Assembly: GCF_002210165.1 (NCBI RefSeq)
Contig: NZ_AQQP01000006.1
Coordinates: 248,001-312,000 of the forward strand
Length of the DNA stretch: 64,000 nt
From: Phaeobacter sp. 22II1-1F12B
Lineage (GTDB): Bacteria > Pseudomonadota > Alphaproteobacteria > Rhodobacterales > Rhodobacteraceae
Direction: 5' to 3'
A program made the position numbers and the translations under genes. Under the pieces are notes generated by a model that did no database searches, was not told the DNA's origin, and saw only the letters and a list, made by a program, of their open reading frames with translations. Positions 8,306 through 15,162 of this stretch are shown here, in pieces (the stretch's first letter is position 1; every line of letters starts with the position of its first letter).

Positions 8306-8989
8306 ATGAAAATCGGCATCTTGCAAACTGGCCACGCGCCTGACGAACTCCTTGAGAGCTTCAAGGACTATGACGTCATGTTCCAGAACCTCCTTGGCGG
8401 GAACGGCTTTGAATTCGAAACCTACAGCGTGGTGGACGGCGTGTTCCCATCGGGCGCGGATGCCTGCGATGGCTGGCTGATCACCGGCTCGCGCCACGGC
8501 GCCTACGAGGATCACCCCTGGATTCCGCCGCTCGAAGACCTGATCCGCGACATCCATGCGCGCAAGCTGCCGCTGGTCGGCATCTGCTTTGGCCACCAGA
8601 TCATCGCGCAGGCGCTTGGCGGGAAAGTCGTCAAGTATGACGGCGGCTGGGCGGTCGGGCGTGTCGAATACGACATGGGCGGCGAAAAGCGTTTCGTGAA
8701 CGCCTGGCACCAAGACCAGGTCATCGACCTGCCCCCCGGCGCGCGCGTCGTTGGCGGCAATGAGTTTTGCAAGCATGCGATTTTGGCCTATGACGACACG
8801 ATCTGGACGATGCAGCCGCACCCGGAATACGGCGCGGATTTTATCGAGGGCCTGATCGACACGCGCGGCAAGGGAGTCGTGCCGGAAGACCAACTGCAAA
8901 AGGCCCGCGAAGAGCTGCGCAAGGGCCCGACCGACAGCCCCGCGATTGCCCGCGAGATGGCTGAATTTTTCAAGAAAGAGAGGGCCTGA
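8306..8989 (+). CDS. Class I glutamine amidotransferase
   Basis: A 227-residue stand-alone amidotransferase of the GuaA-GATase-like group. The nucleophile elbow is GICFGHQ (Cys94) and the catalytic His-Glu pair is in MQPHPEYG (His172, Glu174); DGWLITGSRHGAYED forms the oxyanion region. Length is normal for this group. Placed between two glutamylamine ligases and an amine oxidase, it could hydrolyse a gamma-glutamyl intermediate in the way PuuD does, though PuuD belongs to a different branch (C26), so that role is inference. The stop overlaps the next start (TGATG at 8987-8991), so it is translationally coupled to the second ligase. Confidence 0.87.
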   Translation: MKIGILQTGHAPDELLESFKDYDVMFQNLLGGNGFEFETYSVVDGVFPSGADACDGWLITGSRHGAYEDHPWIPPLEDLIRDIHARKLPLVGICFGHQIIAQALGGKVVKYDGGWAVGRVEYDMGGEKRFVNAWHQDQVIDLPPGARVVGGNEFCKHAILAYDDTIWTMQPHPEYGADFIEGLIDTRGKGVVPEDQLQKAREELRKGPTDSPAIAREMAEFFKKERA

Positions 8990-10347
8990 TGGCCGACTGG
9001 ACCGACAAGCTTCCGCAACCTGCCCGCGACTTTCTCGAGGGGCGGCGGTTGGACGAAGTCGAATGTATCGTTTCCGATCTTCCCGGCATCGCGCGCGGCA
9101 AGGCCGTGCCAGCATCTAAATTTGCCCGTCAGACTTCCTTTCACCTGCCTGACAGCATCTTTTTCCAGACCATCACCGGTGACTGGGGCGAAGCGGCGGG
9201 CGAGGAAGGTTTCATCGAACGCGACATGATCCTCAAGCCCGACATGTCGACGGCAACCGCCGCACCATGGACGGGCGACTGGACACTTCAGGTGATCCAC
9301 GACGCCTTTGACCGCGACGGCGATGCGATCCCCTTCAGCCCGCGAAATGTGCTGAAACGCGTGGTGGATCTCTACCATAAACAGGGCTGGAAGCCGGTGG
9401 TCGCGCCCGAGATGGAATTCTTCCTCGTCGCGCGGAATCTTGATCCCGCCAAGGAAATCATGCCGATGATGGGCCGCTCTGGTCGCCCCGCAGCCGCGCG
9501 TCAGGCCTATTCCATGACGGCGGTTGATGAATTCGGCCCCGTCATCGACGATATCTATGACTTTGCCGAGGCGCAGGGTTTCGAGATCGACGGCATCACG
9601 CAGGAAGGCGGCGCCGGGCAGCTGGAAATCAACCTCCGCCACGGCGATCCGGTCAAACTGGCGGACGAGGTCTTTTACTTCAAGCGGCTGATCCGAGAGG
9701 CCGCGCTGCGCCATGACTGCTTCGCGACCTTCATGGCCAAGCCCATCGCTGATGAGCCGGGCAGCGCCATGCATATCCACCATTCGATCATAGACGTGGA
9801 AACCGGCCGCAATATCTTTGCCGGGCCGCAGGGCGGCGACACGGATGCCTTCTTTAACTTTATCGCCGGGCTGCAGCAGCACCTGCCGTCGGCTATCGCC
9901 GTGCTGGCGCCCTATGTGAACAGCTATCGCCGGTACGTGAAGGACCATGCCGCGCCGATCAACCTTGCATGGGGTCGCGACAACCGGACCACCGGCATCC
10001 GCATCCCCCTGTCGGGACCGGAATCGCGCCGCATCGAGAACCGGCTCGCCGGGATGGACTGCAACCCCTACCTTGGGATCGCGGCAAGTCTGGCCTGCGG
10101 CTATCTCGGCCTTGTAAACGAGTTGCGCCCTGAAAAGCAGTTCCGCGGTGACGCCTACGACGGTGACAGCGATATCCCGGCCGTTCTCGGCGAAGCGCTC
10201 GACATGTTCGACGAGGCAACCGAGCTGCATGAAATCCTCGGCCCGGAATTTGCCCGCGTCTATTCCATCGTCAAGCGCACCGAGTATCAGGAATTCCTTC
10301 TGGTCATCAGCCCTTGGGAACGCGAACATCTTTTGCTGAACGTCTGA
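8989..10347 (+). CDS. Glutamine synthetase family ligase, gamma-glutamylamine type, copy 2
   Basis: A 452-residue ligase paralogous to the gene at 6925. Motifs: VAPEMEFFLV, QEGGAGQLEINL, EPGSAMHIHHSI, VNSYRRYV, WGRDNRTTGIRIP and RIENRLAGMDCNPYLG, covering the metal, ATP and glutamate sites. It is about 13 residues longer than copy 1 and clearly distinct, so the two ligases probably act on different amines or form one complex. The start overlaps the amidotransferase stop, and the oxidase gene follows only 7 bases after its stop, indicating one operon. Confidence 0.86.
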   Translation: MADWTDKLPQPARDFLEGRRLDEVECIVSDLPGIARGKAVPASKFARQTSFHLPDSIFFQTITGDWGEAAGEEGFIERDMILKPDMSTATAAPWTGDWTLQVIHDAFDRDGDAIPFSPRNVLKRVVDLYHKQGWKPVVAPEMEFFLVARNLDPAKEIMPMMGRSGRPAAARQAYSMTAVDEFGPVIDDIYDFAEAQGFEIDGITQEGGAGQLEINLRHGDPVKLADEVFYFKRLIREAALRHDCFATFMAKPIADEPGSAMHIHHSIIDVETGRNIFAGPQGGDTDAFFNFIAGLQQHLPSAIAVLAPYVNSYRRYVKDHAAPINLAWGRDNRTTGIRIPLSGPESRRIENRLAGMDCNPYLGIAASLACGYLGLVNELRPEKQFRGDAYDGDSDIPAVLGEALDMFDEATELHEILGPEFARVYSIVKRTEYQEFLLVISPWEREHLLLNV

Positions 10348-10354
10348 CCCCATC

Positions 10355-11659
10355 ATGGATCTGCTCTATTCGAACGACAAAAAGGGCCAGTACCCGGACA
10401 GTTGGTACGCGGCAACGGCCACCCCGATGGACCCGTTCCCCCCGCTCAAGGGGGAAACCCGTGCCGATGTCTGCATCGTGGGCGCGGGCTACACCGGGCT
10501 TTCCGCTGCTTTGCATCTTGCCGAGGCCGGTCTCGACGTGGTCTTGCTCGAGGCGCAGCGCGTCGGCTTTGGCGCGTCAGGGCGCAATGGCGGTCAGCTG
10601 GGCAGCGGCCAGCGGCAGGAACAGGATGTCGTTGAAAAAATGGTCGGCGACGCCGATGCTGCCAAACTGTGGGCACTGGCCGAAGACTCCAAGGCCTTGG
10701 TCAAGGGGTTGATCGCGCGTCACGACATCGACTGCGATATCAGGCCGGGTGTTGCTCATACCGGCTTCAACGACCGCGAAACCCGCGAGATGCACGAATA
10801 TGCGGAACATCTCAGCACCCGCTATGGCTATGACAAGATCGAGCTTCTCGATGAAGAAGCCTGTCACGCCATGTGCCCCTCGCCCGCCTACAAGGGCGGC
10901 ATACTGGACACCGATGCGGCGCATCTCCATCCGCTGAACTACGCGCTCGGACTGGCCCGCGCAGCGCAAAAGGCAGGCGTGCGCATCTATGAGGGCGCGC
11001 ATGTTCACCATATCGACGAAGGCCGCCCTGCGACCGTCCAGACCGATAGCGGCAAGGTGCAGGCCGATCATGTTATCCTTGCCTGCAACGGCTATCTCGG
11101 GTCGCTGAACCGCAAGGTGGCGGCGCGTGTCATGCCAATCAACAATTTCATCGCCGCCACCGAACCCCTCGGGGATGAGGCAGACCGCGTGCTGGCCCAA
11201 GATGTCGCCGTGGCCGATACGAAATTCGTCATCAACTATTTCCGTCTGAGCGCCGACAAGCGACTGCTGTTCGGCGGCGGCGAAAGCTACGGCTACCGTT
11301 TCCCGGCCGATATCGCCGCCAAGGTGCGTAAGCCGATGGTCGAGATCTTTCCGCATCTGCGCGATATCCGCATCGACTATGCTTGGGGCGGAACGCTTGG
11401 CATCACCATGAAACGCCTGCCCTACCTGACCCGGCTCGCGCCGAACATCCTGTCGGCGTCGGGCTACTCCGGCCACGGTGTCGGCTCGGCCACGCAGGCA
11501 GGGCAGCTCATGGCCTTGGCGATCCAGGGCGAAAGCGACGGTTTCGATACGATGGCGCGTATTCCAACCACGCCCTTCCCCGGCGGCGCCGCCTTAAGAA
11601 ACCCCATGCTAATTCTCGCGATGACGTGGTTTTCCATGCGCGACCGGCTCGGCATCTAA
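10355..11659 (+). CDS. FAD-dependent amine oxidoreductase (DAO family, PuuB-like)
   Basis: A 434-residue flavoprotein with the dinucleotide motif GAGYTGLSAALHLAEAG (GxGxxG at about residues 43-48), the RVGFGASGRNGGQ flavin loop, and the C-terminal SGYSGHGVG segment that closes the FAD site. The pattern fits gamma-glutamylputrescine oxidoreductase and related secondary-amine oxidases that act on glutamylated amines to give an aldehyde. The upstream ligases make this a sensible pathway step. No aldehyde dehydrogenase lies in this cluster. Cytoplasmic; the start 7 bases after the preceding stop indicates co-transcription. Confidence 0.87.
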   Translation: MDLLYSNDKKGQYPDSWYAATATPMDPFPPLKGETRADVCIVGAGYTGLSAALHLAEAGLDVVLLEAQRVGFGASGRNGGQLGSGQRQEQDVVEKMVGDADAAKLWALAEDSKALVKGLIARHDIDCDIRPGVAHTGFNDRETREMHEYAEHLSTRYGYDKIELLDEEACHAMCPSPAYKGGILDTDAAHLHPLNYALGLARAAQKAGVRIYEGAHVHHIDEGRPATVQTDSGKVQADHVILACNGYLGSLNRKVAARVMPINNFIAATEPLGDEADRVLAQDVAVADTKFVINYFRLSADKRLLFGGGESYGYRFPADIAAKVRKPMVEIFPHLRDIRIDYAWGGTLGITMKRLPYLTRLAPNILSASGYSGHGVGSATQAGQLMALAIQGESDGFDTMARIPTTPFPGGAALRNPMLILAMTWFSMRDRLGI

Positions 11660-11795
11660 GCCCCACCTACTCCTGACGTCCCGATTTCGGCCCGCCTTGC
11701 GACATGAAAATGTCACAAGGTTGCGGCAGATTCCGCTTTGTCGTAATCGCTAATTGTTTTACCTTTCCCAAAGGTTCAATTAAGGAAATCGAAAT

Positions 11796-12989
11796 ATGAG
11801 GCAAGCTCCAGACGTCCATCAGGCTGAACCCATTCCCGAATCCGCACGCGAAGCTATCGATGCTCTGCTGCTTTCGGGCGACCTATTCCGTTACACCGCA
11901 CCAGAAAACGCCCCTGTCGCGCTGCTCGAGGCCGAATTCGCCGAGCTTCTCGGATCGAAATACGCGCTCGCGGTCTCTTCCTGTTCCGCTGCGCTGTTCC
12001 TATCGCTCAAGGCGCTGGATTTGCCGAGGGATGCGCGGGTACTGATCCCCGGCTTTACCTTTGCGGCTGTTCCTTCAGCTGTGGTTCATGCCGACTGCTA
12101 CCCCGTTCTTTGCGAGGTTGGCGAAAACTACCGGATCGATCTTGAGGACTTCAAAGCCAAGATCGACGATAACATCTCGGCCGTCATCATCAGCCATATG
12201 CGTGGCCATACCTCGGACATGGATGCGATCATGGCGATCTGCGATGCGCGCAATATCCCCGTGATTGAGGACGCGGCCCATTCGCTCGGCACCACATGGC
12301 ACGGGCAGAACATCGGGACAATCGGCAAGATCGGTTGCTTTTCCTTCCAGTCCTACAAGATGATCAACGCTGGCGAAGGCGGTATCATGATCACCGACGA
12401 TCCCGATCTGGTGGCCCGCGCGATTATCATGTCCGGTGCCTACGAGCATAACTGGAAGAAACATCCCGTCCTGCATGACGCCTTTGCCAAGTGGCAGAAC
12501 AAGGTACCGCTTTATAACTTGCGGATGGGCAACCTGTCGGCAGCGGTCATTCGTCCGCAACTGTCGGAACTGGCCCGCCGGGTCCGCGACGGGCGCGATG
12601 GGCACGACTATGTGGCGGCACGTCTGAACGCCTCACCCTATATCGAGGTCCCCGCCAAACTGGGCCCCGAAGAACGGGCACCGGATTCCATCCAGTTCAA
12701 CCTTGTCGGTCTTGACGACGCCGAAATCACCGCGTTCTCGGCCGCCGCCGAAGCCCGTGGCGTCAAGGTCCAGATCTTTGGACGCTCTTCCGACAATGCG
12801 CGGGCGTTCTGGAACTGGCAGTTCATTCCGAACCTGCCTGAACTGCCCCAGACACGGGCCATGCTGATGCGCGCCTGCGATGTCCGGCTCCCCGTGCACC
12901 TCAGCCGCGAAGACTATGACGCGGTCGCCGAAATCCTGCTGGATGCGGTCGAACAGACCACCCAACCCTCGCGCGCCTACGGCACCTGA
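11796..12989 (+). CDS. DegT/DnrJ/EryC1/StrS family PLP aminotransferase
   Basis: A 397-residue fold-type I PLP enzyme. The internal aldimine lysine is in CFSFQSYKMINAGEGG (Lys188), the phosphate-binding and pyridine-stacking regions are SSCSAALFLSLKAL and VIEDAAHSLG. DegT-type enzymes usually aminate nucleotide sugars or act as dehydratases; no sugar-nucleotide genes are nearby, and its position after an amine-degradation operon may mean amine or amino-compound transamination. It is 136 bases downstream of the oxidase, so it may have its own promoter. A hairpin follows at 13000-13028. Family call is secure; substrate is not. Confidence 0.85.
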   Translation: MRQAPDVHQAEPIPESAREAIDALLLSGDLFRYTAPENAPVALLEAEFAELLGSKYALAVSSCSAALFLSLKALDLPRDARVLIPGFTFAAVPSAVVHADCYPVLCEVGENYRIDLEDFKAKIDDNISAVIISHMRGHTSDMDAIMAICDARNIPVIEDAAHSLGTTWHGQNIGTIGKIGCFSFQSYKMINAGEGGIMITDDPDLVARAIIMSGAYEHNWKKHPVLHDAFAKWQNKVPLYNLRMGNLSAAVIRPQLSELARRVRDGRDGHDYVAARLNASPYIEVPAKLGPEERAPDSIQFNLVGLDDAEITAFSAAAEARGVKVQIFGRSSDNARAFWNWQFIPNLPELPQTRAMLMRACDVRLPVHLSREDYDAVAEILLDAVEQTTQPSRAYGT

Positions 12990-12999
12990 GACAAGTAAA

Positions 13000-13028
13000 G
13001 AACCCTGCCCAACAAGCAGGCAGGGTTC
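13000..13028 (+). terminator. Hairpin after the DegT aminotransferase gene
   Basis: A perfect 10-bp stem (GAACCCTGCC at 13000-13009, GGCAGGGTTC at 13019-13028) with a 9-base loop lies 10 bases after the stop. The following CCTTGC is a poor uridine tract, so it may be an inefficient intrinsic terminator or an RNA-stabilising stem. Confidence 0.6.
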
Positions 13029-13036
13029 CCTTGCAA

Positions 13037-13058
13037 AAACTTTCGTAACGAAAAAGTT
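13037..13058. repeat. 22-bp repeat, left copy (core TTTCGTAACGAAA)
   Basis: The core at 13041-13053 is a 13-bp palindrome with one central base. The whole 22-base block recurs at 13763-13784 with two mismatches, so the two copies flank the TetR-family gene. This copy lies 69 bases before the TetR start, a plausible operator position. Confidence 0.6.
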
Positions 13059-13100
13059 GAAAATACCGGCTTGAGAGCTAAGCCCTTCATGATGAATACT

Positions 13101-13117
13101 TGGTTATATTTAAACCA
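13101..13117. promoter_or_regulatory. Inverted repeat TGGTT-N7-AACCA before the TetR gene
   Basis: The arms TGGTT (13101-13105) and AACCA (13113-13117) enclose an all A/T centre, 10 bases before the ATG at 13127. TetR-family proteins commonly repress their own gene through a 15-20 bp inverted repeat at this position, so autoregulation is plausible. No experiment can be cited. Confidence 0.4.
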
Positions 13118-13126
13118 GGTTCCATT

Positions 13127-13795
13127 ATGAACAGACATTCAGGCCCATCGGCCCGCAAGCATCAGATTGTCTTGGGGGCATTTGAAGCATTGAGAAAGTC
13201 GGGATTGCCCAATCTTTCCTATGACGCGGTCGCCCACGAAGCGGGGATGACGCGCCAACTCGTTCGCTATCATTTTGAAAGGCACGAGGACCTGATGATC
13301 GCGGTCTGCGATTATCTCGCCTCCCTCTACCGCGAGGCCCTTGTTTCGACCGCCGGAAAACTCAACGGATCGGCGCGGGTAGACGCTTTTCTCGATTTTT
13401 ACTTCGATTTTCTGGACAACACGCCCAAACCGCGGGACGATCAGATCTATGATGCCATGCTCTGCATGGCCGCCCGATCCGAGCCGATCAAGCATCAGCT
13501 GCAGGGGCAGTACAAGATGATCGGTCAGGTACTCAGCCAGGAATTCGAGGTACAATATTCCGAGCTGGACGCCGCCTCGGCAGAAGAGCTTTCCTACCTT
13601 TTCGTATGTCTCATGTACGGCCACTGGAAGATGGTCGCATCGCTGGGTTTTGCTGAGAAACACCGCCATATCAGCCGTCAGGCGATGGACCGCCTGATTC
13701 GCTCATATCGCGAACAAGCGACGTTAAACGAGGTTACGGTCTGGGCATGTGAGCCCACAAAGAAACTTTCGGAACGAAAAATTTCTCAACCCTGA
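13127..13795 (+). CDS. TetR family transcriptional regulator
   Basis: A 222-residue regulator: the N-terminal helix-turn-helix covers about residues 10-55 (LSYDAVAHEAGMTRQLVRYHFERHEDLM), where TRQLVRYHF is the recognition helix and its typical Y-H-F tail. The C-terminal helical domain would bind an effector. ATG 13127 is chosen over an upstream TTG because the extension lies in the A/T-rich inverted repeat. It may control the amine-degradation/aminotransferase genes just upstream or the PHA genes downstream; placement alone does not decide. Its last codons (KKLSERK) are encoded by the right copy of a 22-bp repeat. Confidence 0.87.
   Translation: MNRHSGPSARKHQIVLGAFEALRKSGLPNLSYDAVAHEAGMTRQLVRYHFERHEDLMIAVCDYLASLYREALVSTAGKLNGSARVDAFLDFYFDFLDNTPKPRDDQIYDAMLCMAARSEPIKHQLQGQYKMIGQVLSQEFEVQYSELDAASAEELSYLFVCLMYGHWKMVASLGFAEKHRHISRQAMDRLIRSYREQATLNEVTVWACEPTKKLSERKISQP
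13763..13784. repeat. 22-bp repeat, right copy (core TTTCGGAACGAAA)
   Basis: This block matches 13037-13058 at 20 of 22 positions and lies inside the last codons of the TetR-family gene. The core differs by one base from the left copy. Conservation across both coding and non-coding context suggests a DNA-level function such as a protein-binding site. Confidence 0.55.
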
Positions 13796-13898
13796 ATTGA
13801 TGAAGACCCTTATAAATAATGCATAAATTGTAGAAATTTCGGGCTGGAGCACAGCCGTCAAGCTGCCCGCTCCTTTTCATTCCGAAACTTTTTCCGCT

Positions 13899-14447
13899 TC
13901 ACTTAAGCTTTGACAGCTTGCTGTTCAGCTCCGCCAGTTGGCGCTTGATCTCGTCGAGATCTTCTCCGTTTTCTTCTTCGGCGGCTTCTTTCTCAGGCCC
14001 GCTGCTGCCGGCCCATGCTCCGGTCATCGCTTTGAGAAACGCTTCCTGCTGCGCCTGCAAAGCCTCGAACCCGGGCATCTTGGCCATCGGGTTCATGGCG
14101 GTCATGTTCTTCATCATCTTCGCTTGGTTCTCGCGCAGCATGTCGAATGACGATTGCAAGAATTGCGGCATCATCCCCCCGCCCGGCACCATGTAGCTGC
14201 GGACAAGTTCATTGAGCACGCCAACCGGAAGCACATTCTCACCACGGCTTTCATGCTCGGCGATGATCTGCAAAAGGTACTGCCGCGTCAGGTCATCCCC
14301 GGACTTCAGATCGATGATCTGAACTTCGCGTCCGCTGCGGATGAATCCAGCGATATCTTCAAGCGTTACGTAATCGCTGGTCTCGGTATTATAGAGCCTT
14401 CGACTGGCATATCGTTTGATCAGCAGGGGTTTATTATCGTCTGCCAT
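13899..14447 (-). CDS. phaR: Polyhydroxyalkanoate synthesis repressor PhaR
   Basis: A 182-residue regulator. The N-terminal DNA-binding domain (KPLLIKRYASRRLYNTETSDYVTLEDIAGFIRSG) and the following PHB-accumulation domain (VQIIDLKSGDDLTRQYLLQIIAE) are almost diagnostic of PhaR. The middle is Met/Gln-rich and would contact polymer; the C-terminus is an acidic coiled-coil (DEIKRQLAELNSKLSKL). PhaR binds nascent PHA and releases operator DNA, inducing phasin. ATG 14447 follows GGGAGTGG; an upstream in-frame codon adds ten unrelated residues. It is the last gene of the PHA set and three CTGC-N3-GCAG operators lie upstream in the locus. Confidence 0.95.
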   Translation of the reverse strand: MADDNKPLLIKRYASRRLYNTETSDYVTLEDIAGFIRSGREVQIIDLKSGDDLTRQYLLQIIAEHESRGENVLPVGVLNELVRSYMVPGGGMMPQFLQSSFDMLRENQAKMMKNMTAMNPMAKMPGFEALQAQQEAFLKAMTGAWAGSSGPEKEAAEEENGEDLDEIKRQLAELNSKLSKLK

Positions 14448-14490
14448 TTTTCCACTCCCGGCGTGATGCCTTGGCAAAGCCTATGCGAGC

Positions 14491-14529
14491 AAAAAACAAA
14501 AAGAAAGGGCAGGTCTTACGACCTGCCCT
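14491..14529 (-). terminator. Intrinsic terminator after phaP
   Basis: On the minus strand a perfect 10-bp stem (14520-14529 with 14506-14515, AGGGCAGGTC on the plus strand) and 4-base loop is followed by a long T-rich run (complement of 14491-14505). It lies 42 bases after the phaP stop and separates abundant phasin transcription from phaR. Confidence 0.9.
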
Positions 14530-14571
14530 CGCGATTACACCATTTGGGGGAACGGTGTGGCTTTCGCGATA

Positions 14572-15021
14572 TTACTTCGACGTGGTGGCCTTTTTGGCCG
14601 CGGTGGTCACGTCGTTCGTCGCCTTCTTGACAGCGGCGGTGGCGTCTTCGGTCATGTCCTTGCCAGCAGCCATCATCAGCTCGACGGTGTCCATCTGGAC
14701 CTTCTTCGCGATTTCAGCAAAAGCAGCCATGTTTTCGGCAGCGCTTTCAGCCGAAGCCGAAGCGAAGTCGGACATCGCCTTTGCATAGTCTGCGGGCTCG
14801 GTTTTCGCCTTGGACATAGCGGCCAGTTTGGTCAGCGTGTCCTTGGTCCACTTGTTCGAGATCTCGGCCGACTTTTCAGCCGCTTCGAGGGCAACGCCCG
14901 ACAGCTTTTCGTTCAGAGTCGCGGTCGTCTTGAACGCGTCTTCGAACGCAGCGGTATCGACGGGGAATGCGCCCATCATGTCTTTCATTACAGTGGTGAA
15001 ATCTTGCGTCTTAGCAGCCAT
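14572..15021 (-). CDS. phaP: Phasin (PHA granule-associated protein)
   Basis: A 149-residue, alanine/lysine-rich, helical amphipathic protein without cysteine, matching Phasin_2-type granule proteins (MAAKTQDFTTVMKDMMGAFPVDTAAFEDAFKTTA). The C-terminus (ATAAVKKATNDVTTAAKKA) is the lysine/alanine tail often used to coat PHA granules. Phasins control granule number and size. Expression should be repressed by PhaR through the two palindromes at 15101-15142, about 80-120 bases before the start, and terminated by the strong hairpin at 14491-14529. Confidence 0.93.
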   Translation of the reverse strand: MAAKTQDFTTVMKDMMGAFPVDTAAFEDAFKTTATLNEKLSGVALEAAEKSAEISNKWTKDTLTKLAAMSKAKTEPADYAKAMSDFASASAESAAENMAAFAEIAKKVQMDTVELMMAAGKDMTEDATAAVKKATNDVTTAAKKATTSK

Positions 15022-15100
15022 TTCTAAATTCCTTTATTCGCCTTGCGGTTGAACTCGCGGGTTACGTCCCGCATGATCCTCGTATGACAGGGAATATACT

Positions 15101-15115
15101 TGCTGCACTGCAGCA
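15101..15115. promoter_or_regulatory. PhaR operator 1 (CTGC-N3-GCAG)
   Basis: TGCTGCACTGCAGCA is a perfect 15-bp palindrome around a central base and contains CTGC-ACT-GCAG, the TGC-rich site described for PhaR in Paracoccus denitrificans and Rhodobacter. It lies 80 bases upstream of the phaP start. Confidence 0.8.
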
Positions 15116-15129
15116 TTTCAAGGGTTTTC

Positions 15130-15142
15130 GCTGCAATGCAGC
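15130..15142. promoter_or_regulatory. PhaR operator 2 (CTGC-N3-GCAG)
   Basis: GCTGCAATGCAGC is a 13-bp palindrome with CTGC-AAT-GCAG. Its centre is 28 bases from the centre of operator 1, close to three helical turns, so the two PhaR molecules could bind cooperatively at the phaP promoter. Confidence 0.8.
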
Positions 15143-15162
15143 AAAAAACCTTTCCTTCAAAA

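Noticed and set aside
6925-10347. Naming the two ligases as GlnA (ammonia assimilation)
   Set aside because: Sequence character and neighbouring amidotransferase and amine oxidase fit glutamylamine ligases better; typical GlnA regulatory features are absent.
13878-13900. A third copy of the TTTCG repeat near the phaR 3' end (CCGAAACTTTTTCCG)
   Set aside because: Only the GAAACTTT part agrees; the core palindrome is lost, so it is not counted as a copy.
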